From positions 3,724,501 through 3,788,500 of the forward strand of contig JAFBJZ010000888.1 of assembly GCA_016785225.1 (NCBI GenBank): a DNA stretch of 64,000 nt, given 5' to 3'. The position numbers and the translations under genes were made by a program. The notes under the pieces are model-generated. The model was given only the letters and a program-made list of their open reading frames with translations, made no database searches and was not told the origin of the DNA. This DNA comes from Psettodes erumei (Eukaryota; Chordata; Actinopteri; Pleuronectiformes; Psettodidae). Below are positions 50,001-61,800 of this stretch, in pieces (the stretch's first letter is position 1; each line of letters begins with the position of its first letter).

Positions 50001-50829
50001 ATAAAACCCCCAACAGCAGTAAATTAAAACAATAGTTTTTATTTGTCACGACACAAAAGTGCTTTGTGATAACACTGCCCATGACTAATTTGGCATGAAA
50101 AAGACCTCATGGTTGGTCTTATTTAATAATTTGTTGGTCTCATTCATTATCTCTCAGAACCTGTCTTTTAAACTGTAAAAAAACCCAAAACTTGTGAGTT
50201 TTTCTTTTGTTATTACTTAGTACTTCACAACTTTAAAACATGCATAGTTAGCAAATTTTGTGCAAATGTCTTACAAGTGTTTTTGGATGAAAGTTTTCAG
50301 TCTGTTTTGGATTTAATGTTTATTGAATAAAGAATTCAACATAGGAAGCACAACTCCATATAGTTTCAACACTGCAAACGAACCTAGAAATTAAAGGAAA
50401 GGTGTAGCAATTATGTTGTCATGCTGTATATATTAAAAATAATTTCTGAATGTATTGATTGTTTTTGCAGTGTAGACACATGGAACTTTAGGGGTTTTAC
50501 AGGTGTACCAGAATACATCTTACTAAATACAGAGTCCCAAAAACCACAGAATGTTCTTACATAAATATGCTGGTTTTCTATCTAAGTACAAAGTACAAAA
50601 ACACAGGTTCAACTCTTGAAATCAATAACTTATCCCTACAAATTGCATTTTTATTGTTGTTATTGCAGACAAAACCCCCAGCTCAAAATTTCACATTGTT
50701 TGGTCAGATATACAAGTCTACAACTGTCAGAACAGCTGAAAGAACAACAAATACATTTTTCCATTTTTCTTATAAAAACATAAATGAAAATAAAGTATCT
50801 TTGGCAGCTAAGCAAAAATAGAATAAAAA

Positions 50830-50833
<4 letters not shown>

Positions 50834-50865
<32 letters not shown>
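50834..50865. repeat. (TA)16 microsatellite
   Basis: Perfect AT dinucleotide run. Confidence 0.95.
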
Positions 50866-50868
<3 letters not shown>

Positions 50869-52318
50869 GCATTGAAATACCAGGTAACAATAAGCAAACG
50901 GCTACAGCAAGGGGCCGACAAGGCAGAGAGATCCAGCTTTGACTCAATAAGGAACTGTGTATAAAAAAGGACAATCTTATATTCAATATCATAAACAGAT
51001 CATAAATTACTTGACACCTTCAGAATGCATCAGTCTTTGGAAGGCATCCTGACGCTTTGATGCAATGCAAAGAGAACCACTGAGGTATTTCATCTTGATT
51101 ACGTCAAGCATCACACTGGATGACAGGAGAGACATAAAAGTGCATAAGAATTAAACTCATATCTGCTCCTGGTCTTTAGCAAACACTGGACTTATTTCAT
51201 TCCAAAATGATGTTCTCTTCCATCAAGTGCCCCTATTCACATTCCTATTATCAGGTAGTACTTTTCCCAAATTAGGTGCACTGATGTTTTCTTGTCACAT
51301 TTTACTTCTTCCCTTGCATGTAGTTGAACACTATGCAAGGAGGCAGTAAATACAGTATGTGAAAGAAGGAGGAGAGTAAGGGCATGTGGGATGTAAAAGA
51401 AAACAAATCACAAAATCTTTGGATTGGAACCTGTCCACTGTGTCTTCTTGGTGGAATTATTTCAGAAAGAACAATAGTGTTAAAATAATTTTGCAAAGTA
51501 CACCTGCCATTCATATGTATTAAAAAAAGAAAAGAAAAGTCATTGTTTCTGTAAAAACAAAACAGTCACAGCAGCAATGATACACAATTTCTCTTCTGGT
51601 CACATGTTCATTTGGTCACCTGAACTGGTGGAGATTCTATCTACCAATCAGTGATCAGTTTGAGACACTTCACTTTGTAAACAGAAAAAATCTGCATTCA
51701 TGTCATATGGGAATGAGTGGAACTTGACTTGGAAGTATCCACACATTCAAATATAATAGATTTGTAGCCTTTTAATAACACGATTGCATATTTCTGAGGA
51801 TTTACACCTTTTCACATTCAAGAAACACAAACCACAGTGAGTAATATATTTGGATTGATTTTAAACAGCAAATCAAAAACTAAGGTCACTCACAAACACA
51901 ACCTATGAGAGCAAATAAATGTGCTTGCGTGATAATATAGGAGTTGCAATTATGTACTGACTTAAATTATACAAAAGTGACTTTTTTAAAATAGATGCAC
52001 TATAAACACATTTACAATGTGTGAAGACTACAAGGAAGTTTGTATGGTTCCCATATGACCTGAGTGCAACAAAAGAAAGAGAGCAGCTCTAAAATTTAAA
52101 GCCCTTTCTGCAAATTTTCACCCTTTGTAAAATGATACTGTAGCTCTGTAACACTAGAAATGAACATCAATGCCTTTACCCCAGAAGTAACAATTAAACA
52201 CTAAATCAATAAACAGATGTAGTTTAACTTATTATGGATTTTTGTGTTTCTTATATTGGTTAAGTGGCCAACCTCCCTATTAATGAGATTCACACAGACC
52301 ATACAGATAATCATTACA

Positions 52319-52324
52319 TTTATT
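52319..52324 (-). terminator. Candidate has2 polyadenylation signal
   Basis: AATAAA on the minus strand about 985 nt after the has2 stop. It is the nearest canonical hexamer that is not inside the dispersed repeat at 52.75-53.06 kb, where another lies at 52814-52819. Further AATAAA copies at 50650-50655, 50319-50324 and 50038-50043 are also possible, so the 3' UTR length is uncertain. Confidence 0.3.
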
Positions 52325-52751
52325 TAAAAATGATACCCAAAGCCTCTCTTAAAACCTTAAAGTTAAAAATTTAATCCTCAATGTTGTGCAGAAAAATATT
52401 TGCAATATTCTAACTTTCATTTGGCCGAGGCAACAAATAGAATGGACCTATTTAGACATTACTTAGAGACACAATGGTGCTCTGGAGGTAAAATATTACT
52501 AAAGGTCAAATTAAACCCCAATGGAAGTGTTAGCCAAAAATGGGTGAGCCAAAAGTCCACAGTTTCTTTGGCTAGGTTGTTGATGTTCAACTGAAGCCCA
52601 GTGAAAATGACAATGGTAAGAGGTAGCTAATATACAGAACCTATAGCGCTCTTGCTGCTAACTGCAAAATACAGTATGTAATCTTGCCATTCTGAGCTAT
52701 TTTGGTGAGCTAGTTAGCATATGCTAGCCGATATTCAGCTAAACATATTTG

Positions 52752-53062
52752 GGTGAAAGTTATTACCTCCTCCAAGGACGTCAGGTTTTCACCTGTGTCT
52801 GTCTGTTTGTTTGTTTATTTATCAGCAGGATTATGCAAAAAGTGCAGAACTGATTTCCTTACTTGGTGTTGGGATGAGCCACAGGACAGGGAAAAACCTA
52901 TTAAATTTATGGTTAGATTTGAGAATTCAACATTGTGGGATAGTGGACATTTTTCAATAGTCAGTTTCACAGGAAAATACTGTATGGATCTTGATGTAAA
53001 AAAATCAGACATGTATAGGATTATGTAGCCTTGGCAGAGATATGCGCTCTACTGAGTGCTAA
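52752..53062 (+). repeat. Diverged copy of a dispersed teleost repeat, in the has2 3' UTR or just downstream
   Basis: The series of phrases here (a start like ACCTCCTCCAAGG, then a GTTT/TTTG run, a CAGCAGGATTA core, an ATGGATCTTGATG block and an end like TATGCGCTCTACTGAGTGC) matches a short dispersed family I recognise from many ray-finned fish genomes. It lies 250-560 nt past the has2 stop, antisense to the gene. GCTAGC-rich flanks lie on both sides (about 52709-52731 and 53058-53080). Confidence 0.6.
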
Positions 53063-53308
53063 TTAGCTAGCATGCTAATGTTCCAAGATCATGAATGCCG
53101 TGGTCAGTAATGAACAAAGCAGCCACTTCCATTTATGTTTCTGACATTCAAGTTTGAATAAACTCTGGTTCTTTGCCCATTTTGGTTGAACTCAAACAAT
53201 TTTGCCTCCAGAGCTTGTTCTGCATTTGAAAAACTTTTGCATAACAACAACATTGTGTGAGTGAAGAAAAAACAAAAAGAGGGTTCAGTGGTAAACAGTG
53301 ACTGTAAG

Positions 53309-54238
53309 TCAAACGTCCAGCACCATATCATAGTGTGTTTCCTTCTTCCTTTTCCCACATTTATTTATGAGCACTGCATACAGTGTCAACAGTATGACCC
53401 AGTAACTGGCATAGACAACTGCCCCTACGACCAGAACAATCTTTTCTGATTCGGGAAAAGGTTTTCTAGTCTGCAAGATTATTGTGTAGATAATCCCAAT
53501 GAAGAGGATGGTGAACCACACTGATATAGGAATCAGACCAATAAAGTTAACCACTATTGTTTTCCTCCCAGATGTCCCCCATCCAGACTTGTTGATTGTT
53601 GCTATTGCAAACATTTTGGCTGGCAACAGGCTTGACATGTACAGTACAGAATAGAATGACATGAACACCATGACAATGTTACCTCTGAGGCAGCTGGCGA
53701 ATGATGACTTGATCAGTGCCACTGCCTGCACAATGAGTAGAAACAACAGAATATTCCACAGCCTTCCTTGGTAGAAGAGTTGGATTGCTGTGGCAATGAG
53801 GAAAAATGGGAAGAAGCCTGTGATCACAGCCTCATAAGTCATCCATAGATGATGCTTGTGGAACCACATGGAGTTGTAGAGCCATTCTCTGAAATATGAC
53901 TTACTCCATCGTGTCTGTTGATTGAGCCACCGCAAATATGTAATTGGTGTTTCAGTGAGGCACTTTGATCGTGCTGTGTATTTGGTGGCATACCCAAGGC
54001 TTAGAACTCTGTTCGTGAGATGACGGTCATCCCCGAAACTGCAGTGTGATCCCATGAAGGTCTGATTGTACCAGTCCTCGAGGAACTCATGCAGCAAGGA
54101 GTTTCGGTACATTCCTAGAGGACCGCTGATGCACTGCACACATCCAAAGTAGGACTGGCAAGCCCGTTCAATGTTGAAGGCCATCCAATACCGTACACTG
54201 CTCAAGAAGGAGATCCATGACTCGTATTTGTTCAGGAT
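53309..54238 (-). CDS. has2: has2 last coding exon (residues 244-552 and stop)
   Basis: Begins ILNKYESW right after the CCCTAG acceptor (AG at 54240-54239), only 108 nt from the previous exon, and ends with TGA at 53311-53309. It encodes the rest of the catalytic domain (GDD, QQTRW) and all C-terminal membrane segments. Confidence 0.97.
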   Translation of the reverse strand: MLNKYESWISFLSSVRYWMAFNIERACQSYFGCVQCISGPLGMYRNSLLHEFLEDWYNQTFMGSHCSFGDDRHLTNRVLSLGYATKYTARSKCLTETPITYLRWLNQQTRWSKSYFREWLYNSMWFHKHHLWMTYEAVITGFFPFFLIATAIQLFYQGRLWNILLFLLIVQAVALIKSSFASCLRGNIVMVFMSFYSVLYMSSLLPAKMFAIATINKSGWGTSGRKTIVVNFIGLIPISVWFTILFIGIIYTIILQTRKPFPESEKIVLVVGAVVYASYWVILLTLYAVLINKCGKRKKETHYDMVLDV

Positions 54239-57200
54239 CTAGGGAGGGATTGATAGGTTTAATATATTGTTGTGTAATGCCCATTTTATATTTTTTTGTC
54301 AATTGCAAGGGTTAAAAAACCCTTCACTCATCATTTTGTCACTAACCTGCACATCTCCTCCAACTCCTCCCACCATTGGGTCCTCTTCAAGAACCTTCAC
54401 CATCTCAACCGATGATGCTGGGTCCAGCATGGTGTCAGAGTCACAGACCTGAGTAAAGCCCACAAAATAAACACTGATTTTAGGGTCAAAGGTCATCTGT
54501 TACAGCCACGTTAAAAAAACACTCAGCTTGAGCATAATATACATCTATAATATGCAGCATACTTTTAACTGCCAGACCAAACTTAAACTTCTTTATAAGG
54601 TACAAGGTGGATTACATGTTCTCATGGACATCATAACTTGATAATTACGTATAGTGCCATTTGTCTCAGTGCCCCATTCCCCCAACCTGTCTGTCTGTCT
54701 GTCTTTCTATCACTTTAATCATAACAGTATGGTCAGGGATCAATCTCCTGTAACAAAGTTGAGCGTAACTGCTACCTACAGTATTTCTGGTGTTTTGTTT
54801 TTTGTTGTTTTTTTAGCTTTTTCAATCTTCTGTGAATAGTAATTCACCTCCCTAACAAAAACAGATGATGAAAACTATGTTGAGCTAAGTCCCTATTAAC
54901 AATACACATCTGTTATAGACAGAGCCTGCACCAGACAGAACGGACAGAACACTGACCCTCCTTTCCCTGCATGTGGAAAAGTACTGGCATAAGGTGCACA
55001 GAAATAAGTTCTTTTGAAATCTTTGTTACACAAAAGTTTAATGTTGGGTAGTATCCAGCTTTAGCTGTTAGACAGCATCATTCTGTATCTTAAAGGTTTT
55101 ATCATCTATGTCAAAAAAAAGTTTTTTGTAATCCAGACTCATTAAAATCATTGTACATTTATTACAGTAATGGGGGTTCTGTTCAGTTTCATGCATCACT
55201 CAAGATGTCTGTTTATAACATCACTAGCTCAATATTTACAGAACAAATGTGATGTGATAACACCTGATGCTTTGACTTTACTTCAACACTTACGCTATGT
55301 TTGTATATTGGTTACAGGTTTTTCTTTTAAGCAATAGCAAAACCTTGACAAACACACTTTATGTTTTGAAACTTTGTACTTGCACAAGTACTATAGAATA
55401 AGGAATATTAACATTAGAAAACTTTCAATTTTCAGGATTTAAATGTAAAATTATTCTTAAACCTAATATGAAGTAGCTCTTCTGTCTTTCAGTTTGTGTT
55501 CAGTCCCATAGTAAAGACCACTGAGAATAGTCTACTGTACTTCACAAGAGAAAAATTGAATTGTTAATCTAGTGAAAATGTAGATATACAAGAGATTAAT
55601 TATAAAAGGTATAAAAGGGAGAAACACACTTTCAGTTTGCAGCTAATTCATGTGTTGCTGAAAGGAGGATTATCACAGTATTACAAGAACCTGCTAATTT
55701 ACACAACCTAGCTCAGCCATGAAGTCCTGCATTAAACATCTTGTCGTATAATTCTTGGTGCAGTTTTATACATAGACACATTTCTGTGCAGTGTAACACA
55801 ATCGTTCATTGACAGAAAGAAAAACATTGTCATAGAAAAATGCAATTAATGTCACTATTTAGCATTAACGAGTAGCTTTCAGGAAGAGGAGTTGAGACAG
55901 ACTGCTCCACCCTTCTAACTGCTTTAATTTTCTAAACTAACAAAATTCTAAGTCAGACTATGTATTTTTTTTTTATGAGAACAGGTTGCTGCAGCTACAA
56001 GTGGTAGATACACGACCCTGATAAATACTACAATGTTGTCATGATAACATTTAAAATAACAGGAATATCAATTTCAAGTTTGCCAACATTGGAAACTATG
56101 AGCTACTGGTCATACCAGACTATGTAATGAAAGAGTAGCAAAACCCCTGAGTGTATTGACTTTAGCAAGGGTGTGTTTTACTGCCACTTTTTATTTGTAA
56201 CAAATACAATGTGTTTTTCTTCTTTCAAAAGCTACACACACTGTACTTAATTGATTTAATGACAAATAACTATGCCCATATTTCCTTTAACATTTACCGC
56301 CTGCAGGATAAAAACACATTTCCTCATGCTTCATCAGTTTGTGTTACCAAACCTTGTAATGCTGTTAATGTATGCAGCGCCTGTTTATATTTTAGGCCAC
56401 ACCACCACACAGTGTTAGCATTATCCTCTATTATTCTCTCTAAGGTTCTATTCACCAGCAAAACACCCCTGGGAACTTGGTTTTCCAAAGGATGTAATTT
56501 AAGTGTCATTAACAAACACTGTGATTATTGTTGTTTAACTGATTTTCACTGATGGCAGTAATTCTTTAAATTCCATATTGCCTTCTGCCCCACAGAAAGT
56601 TACATCTGTCGTTTTCAAATGCAGCTGAAAGACGTTTGAGATCCAGCAAACAAATGCATACCAAATTGAACCTTTCTCTGACACAGCGTTGGGCTTTGAC
56701 TCCTAAATAACACTCATGTAGATGATGTAACACTCAGCTCTGTGAAACAGATCTGTTATTACACTTAGACATCAGCCATTGCTGCCCTTCTTCACGCTAC
56801 ACTTCACAACACGATGCACACAGCCACCGTCCGTCTAAGAGCGATACAAAAGGCTCTTTGTGTACCCCATATTTGGCTTGGCAGAGCCCCCCTTCCCCTC
56901 TCCAGCGATCTTTTTTTTTACCATCTCCCCTTCTCTTCCCTTTACCTCTGTCTTCAACTCAAAGCAACCTAGTTTGCATCTCCTTCAGTCTAGATTACAT
57001 TTTCTTCTTCCCTCTATGCTCCATCTGAAGACAGCTGTCCTTATTTTACCTCTGTATGTATGTATCTACAGATGCATAATGGTGTCTATTTTATAGCACT
57101 GACATTTCTTGGTCCCTTGCTTGCATTTCTCTTACCATTTTTCTGCCACTTTTGCATTGCCATCAGTACTTTTTTCACCCAGCTCTTCCTTCACCATTCC

Positions 57201-57884
57201 TTCTTTATCCTATTCTAATCCCCCCTTAATATTAATTTCTAATGTGTTTGGCCTTACCTGCACATAATCCATGCTCCTCCCCAGTGCTTTAAAGGCTGTA
57301 TACATGACTTCTCTCTTCCCTCCCCACTTCTGCATGATGCACACACACTTGTTGTTCAGCACCAGCCTGGAGACGTACTGAAGACCCTCAGCGTAGCTCT
57401 CATCCGTCTCCTCAGGCCCTCTGTGGTGATAGTTACTCCGCCACACATAGGTGGCCGATTTGTCCCACCCCATCACCTCTTTAAAAATCTCCATCATGTA
57501 CAAGTCATCGTCTGAGTTCCCGTCGATGACCATGATCACTTTGATCCCCGGGTAGGTCAGCCTCTTCACCGACACCAGGCATTTCCTCAGGTAGTTTGGA
57601 TCCTCTTGGTATGCTGCAATGCACAATGCTAAAGATTTGTTCAGTTTGATTGGTGTCTCTAAGGACCGCCGCATGTTTCTGTGTTCTAGGAGCGCAAAGA
57701 GGCTCTGGATTATGAGGTGGACAACCAAGATGGCTCCATACAGGCCAAAGGACAGGTGATTGTGGGCTGTAGTGAAGAACTGGTAGCCCATGATGTAGGC
57801 TGTGGAAATGCCTACTAGAAGGGACACGCCGAACATGGTGGTCCCAAATATCCGCAGGTAGGTGAGGACTCTTTGACACTTCAT
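53309..57884 (-). CDS. has2: Hyaluronan synthase 2 (complete coding region, three coding exons)
   Basis: A plasma-membrane glycosyltransferase (GT2 family) that alternately adds UDP-GlcNAc and UDP-GlcA to make hyaluronan and extrudes it through its own membrane pore. The parts 57884-57258, 54448-54347 and 54238-53309 join in frame to 552 residues, the human HAS2 length, with very high similarity throughout and a matching KCG-to-MVLDV C-terminus. Two N-terminal membrane segments lie at about 12-34 and 45-66. The cytosolic catalytic domain has DGNSDDD (121-127), the DSD metal/UDP motif (212-214), GDD (312-314) and QQTRW (350-354). C-terminal membrane segments lie at about 378-399, 404-419, 431-455, 474-497 and 510-535. 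The regulatory residues reported for human HAS2 (T110, K190, S221) are all present. Paralogues has1 and has3 are less likely given the close match to HAS2. Confidence 0.98.
54347..54448 (-). CDS. has2: has2 second coding exon (residues 210-243)
   Basis: A 102-nt phase-0 exon from TTTACTCAG|GTC to GTGCAG|GTTAGT. It encodes 34 residues containing the catalytic DSD motif (212-214) and S221, and ends at Q243 (GGDVQ). It matches human HAS2 in length and almost every residue. The intron before it is 2809 nt long. Confidence 0.97.
54449..57257 (-). other. has2 intron between coding exons 1 and 2
   Basis: A 2809-nt GT-AG intron, AT-rich, with no open frame resembling a protein and no clear repeat. 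The second intron (54239-54346) is a minimal 108-nt intron. Confidence 0.9.
57258..57884 (-). CDS. has2: has2 first coding exon (residues 1-209)
   Basis: The ATG at 57884-57882 is the first triplet after the acceptor TCCCCAG (AG at 57886-57885), and the exon ends CAG|GTAAGG (GT at 57257-57256) at Q209. It holds both N-terminal membrane segments, the start of the GT2 domain with DGNSDDD, and T110 and K190. The reading frame stays open upstream to 58049, but that part has no similarity to HAS proteins and is intron. Confidence 0.97.
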
Positions 57885-58549
57885 CTGGGGACAAGAGAAA
57901 CAGGTTAAATTTAGTGAGTATGGTGCAGATGTTTCATGACTGCTGTACCATATATTAGTTGTAAGCCTGACACCATGCAGGGCAATGAGAAGATGGAGAA
58001 TCCTTAGCCTCATACTGTACGATGGTCTATTTTCAGGAGAAACCTGCAAATATCTGTGATCATCTTATGACTTTTAAAAGCAAAATGAGTAAGGAAAATG
58101 AAAAGTTTCAGACAGGTTTCATAATGTTTGAAATGTGGAAAATGCTTACAGTTTTTGATCATACTCATCGCATACACAGCCTTGTTTTATTACAATAAAC
58201 TCAGGTAGAGAAAGCAGTGAAGTTTGTCCTCTTTTTTACGCCCTCCTTCCCAATCTCCTTTCCTCTGCCCGTCCCCAAAAATCTCTGTCTAAATGTCAGA
58301 CAATTGTGAGTAGCCAACTGTACCAACTCTGCTTTAGTGTGGGTGGGCACACATTACAAGATTTTTGACCTAATTAACCAAGAAGCTGGCTGCTCCAGCC
58401 AAATATTAAAAATCCAGGCACTCTAAATATTTGGGAGAAACAATTCAGACTTTTTTTCATGTAAAGGCAAAGTTTATCACATTCTTAGGCAAGTACACTG
58501 TAAAAAGAACTCCCATCAAGAACATAAAGATATTTTCTGTGTTTATTCA
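57885..58549 (-). other. Sequence just upstream of the has2 start exon (likely 5' intron)
   Basis: The ATG exon starts with a clear acceptor, so this stretch should be intron 1. It is AT-rich, and no convincing minus-strand donor was found in it. Confidence 0.5.
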
Positions 58550-58890
58550 GTGGAGACAGATGAAGAACATCCGCTGGTTTTGTGTCTAAACTCTGAGCGA
58601 CTGTCTTTTATGAACACGGGGCCCTGCTGCACGAAGTCTTCTGCTCAAAATGTTAACGTTTGTTTCCAGTCCTCATTACGTTGCTACCGCCATCTGTTTG
58701 GCAGACCAACGGAGACCCACTCAGCGTGGCTCAGATCGGCTCAACGCAGAGCGGACCACCCTGTGATGTCATGTGTTTATATCTCCGTGGGAAGAAGAAG
58801 ACAAGAGCTTTTTAGATTTTCTAATGCTGCACGTGTGCTTCTTCCCCTCTGTGGCTCCCTCAGAAACTACGAAGACGATTTTTGTTATTA
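58550..58890 (-). promoter_or_regulatory. Candidate has2 promoter / first-exon region
   Basis: This 340-bp block has about sixteen CpGs, whereas its flanks have very few. On the minus strand it contains a TATA-like TATAAA at 58776-58781, an E-box CACGTG at 58830-58835, a CRE-like TGACATCA just downstream of the TATA box and a GATGGCGG motif further on. It lies 0.7-1.0 kb upstream of the has2 ATG and is correctly placed for a non-coding exon 1. No strong donor was found between it and the ATG exon, so the exon 1 end is unknown. Confidence 0.38.
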
Positions 58891-61800
58891 ACTACAAATA
58901 CAGACACAAAAATGTACAGTGAAGAGAGTACGGATATGACATGATATTGCTTTACACATTATGAAGTATATGCTTATTTGCATAGCATAGAGGAAACATG
59001 GAAGAGAGTTTGATATGATGAAGGTCAAAATTTGCTTTTTTGTACAATGACTCAGTGAGGCACCCCCTTGTGGTACATCCATTGACAGTTTGTTAGGCAT
59101 TTTAAAGACTTTAAGTTAAGCAAGACATGTAAATCAGGACCAGCAATAAAGTAATCAAAAGAAAGGCCCAGCATTGTTTGTGGTTTGGCAAGAGCTCTTC
59201 ACACCACACCTACTGTATACACACAAGACAGATGGACGGATGAAAGGAGGAATACATAGAGACAAAGAGTGAGAATTGCAAAGACAGTAGGGGAGAGGGC
59301 GAGAGGTACAAAGAAAGAGAGAGAAAGGGAAACATAGAGGGTAAAAGCAGCGAGCAGCGAGCAGAAAATAAGAGCAAGAGAAGAGCAAAGAAGCAAGAGA
59401 TACGAGACAGTGATGAACCAGAGAGGGGCTTGGCATGCACACACAAACACTTTGGCTCAGACATAAAGCCTTGTTCATTTGATCATTGAATGAGAATGCG
59501 ACTACCAGTGTAGCAGACCTCCTCTGGCACGTGGCAAGGCTCTTAACGTCAGCTGCTCATTTACAAGACCCTTGACACACACGTGCTGTATAAAAATGTA
59601 TTACACTAGGGCAGAGAGAGAAAGAGAGTGTGTGTCTGTAAATACACACTTCTAATTATGTTAAGCTGAGCTCACATTCCACCCTAGACCTCCTTCAGTT
59701 TGTGCATGTATGTATATAGGTCTACATGTGTGTATAATGTTTTACAACTATATAAGATCTTGCAAAACAAACTCTTTCACCCTGCCTCCTTACATCAAAT
59801 TTGAACAAACTCAGCCACAGCCTGGGAGCAAAAATGTTTTACCATAAATGCATGAAGAAAATATATTGTATGTACCTAATGATTTGTGAATGTATTGTGT
59901 AGTTTAAAGCTTAGAGGAAAACCACTACAGACAATATAACTCTTCACAGTGTTGCTTTTTTGACTGCGTCTTTAGTTATGATCTGCTCTTCACTGACATG
60001 AAGTGCCTGCTCTGGTAAAAAAAAAAAAGTTTGCTGTTAAAGAAAAAAACTGTGAAGCTCAATTCAGTTGAGCTGTTCCAAGGGCATAACACCCTCTGCT
60101 TTTTTCAAATTATGGACTAATTACTGTGCAGTCAGTCTTGCAAATTTTCTGATTCAGTGCAAAAAGACAAATACTGACTCTTGTTAACTTGCTTTGCTCT
60201 TCATAGCCACTCCAACAGCCATTTTGGGTTTGCGATCCAGTGCTGAGGTCAGACTTACAATTAGCTCAGTCTGCAGAAAGATAAACTGCATACAAAAAAA
60301 CACAGTCACTCTGGTCATCCAGACTTGGCCCCTGCCCCTCAGAGACAAAGCCTCTAATCAGTCAAATATCTGAGGTGTCATCAACGCATGTGGATGATGT
60401 CACATTGGAATAGTGCATATGTGTACACACATATGACAAATATATGTGTGAGCTGAAGGTGTCATGAGCACGTGTATGATTTCATCCCAGTTTTATGTTT
60501 GTTTCGAGTAAGACTCTCTCCAGCTCTGCTGCAGAGATAATATTACAATCCTGTTAGGTTAGGAAAGAGAATAGATTGTGGAGTATCACAGAGACAGATG
60601 AATGAATGAATGAATGAATGAATGAATGAATGAATATTGCCTCATTGTGTCCTTTGGAGAAAACTCTTTATTGGCTCTTTTTGAAATAGCAATACAGGTT
60701 CTGCTCCACTGAGATGAAACAGCCAAAACAACGGACAGACGAAGAGATAGATTGATTTGTTAGAATTGATGGCAGCCTTGATGGGAGAACAGTGTGGACT
60801 GGGATAAAGATAAACTGTGTGAATATTGAGACTAGCTGGGAAAATAAAGTCGTTCCCAAACACCACTAAGCAAGGCACTGAACTGTCACAGAAAGTTAAA
60901 AAAAAAAAAGTGTATCTGAAAAAGTGTTGTTAGTGTGGCATCCCAACTAGGCATGTTTGCTTTTAAAGATGTGATATGTTTGGTGCTGCACAATTATCTG
61001 AAAATAATGCATACCTCTTATTGTCACAATACAAAATATAATTGTGTTCATAAAAAAATTATCTTCTATTCTATCAGTCGTCTTTCAGTCTGTTATTGCT
61101 ATACAGTCTGTAATATTGTGTATGACAAAGGTTTGATGTTGAGGTTGAGTCTCAAATGAACCTTATTATTGTTCCAGTGGTCCTGGTACATGGAGAAACT
61201 AAAGCAGTCAAATATATCAGACATATGTGTGGCTTGTCTGTGGAAATGTGAATGCCATTAAGTCTTGTTGTTGCAGGTGAATGCTGGCCATGTGTGCACA
61301 TGTGTGCATGTTTGTACAAATGAGCACAGTGTGTGTTTTTGACCACTGTGCATACTGCCAGACAGGAAGAGGTATACTGCATGTGTGCGTGAGTGTGTTT
61401 GTGTATGGGGAAGAGATGGTTGGAACAAATTCACAGAAGAGCAGTGGATCCCTGTCAGCAAGGTCCCACTTCCAAGGCCTGCGATGGAACGTAAAATATA
61501 ACAAGGCTCACAAGACGGCGTGTGTGTGTCTTTATACAGTAAGCACTATACTGTGTGTGTATATGTCACCAAATATATAATTACTCATTACTGTGCACAA
61601 GCAGTATAAATATGAAGAGGAATAGAAAAAAGAAAGCTCTCTGGGATAACATAAAGCTTAAATCTTTATGTTACTTTGACTCAGCAGTCACTGGCTGGAA
61701 GTGTAACATTTACAAATCAGCTGCTTTGGTTAGAAGAGTGGTATTCACAAATCACACTTTAATGTTGGTCTGAAGACCTGTGGCCAGTATATTTTAGGTA

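Larger units (their letters stand above)
29490..52318. other. Intergenic region between has2 and znf407
   Basis: AT-rich and CpG-poor, with short open frames only. None has family similarity, codon continuity or splice context. It contains the transposon, SINE-like and microsatellite features listed separately, and nothing else that I can identify. Confidence 0.6.

Noticed and set aside
57885..58049. In-frame extension of has2 upstream of its ATG (55 codons)
   Set aside because: A clear splice acceptor abuts the ATG at 57884, HAS2 proteins begin with M-x-C there, and the extension has no similarity.
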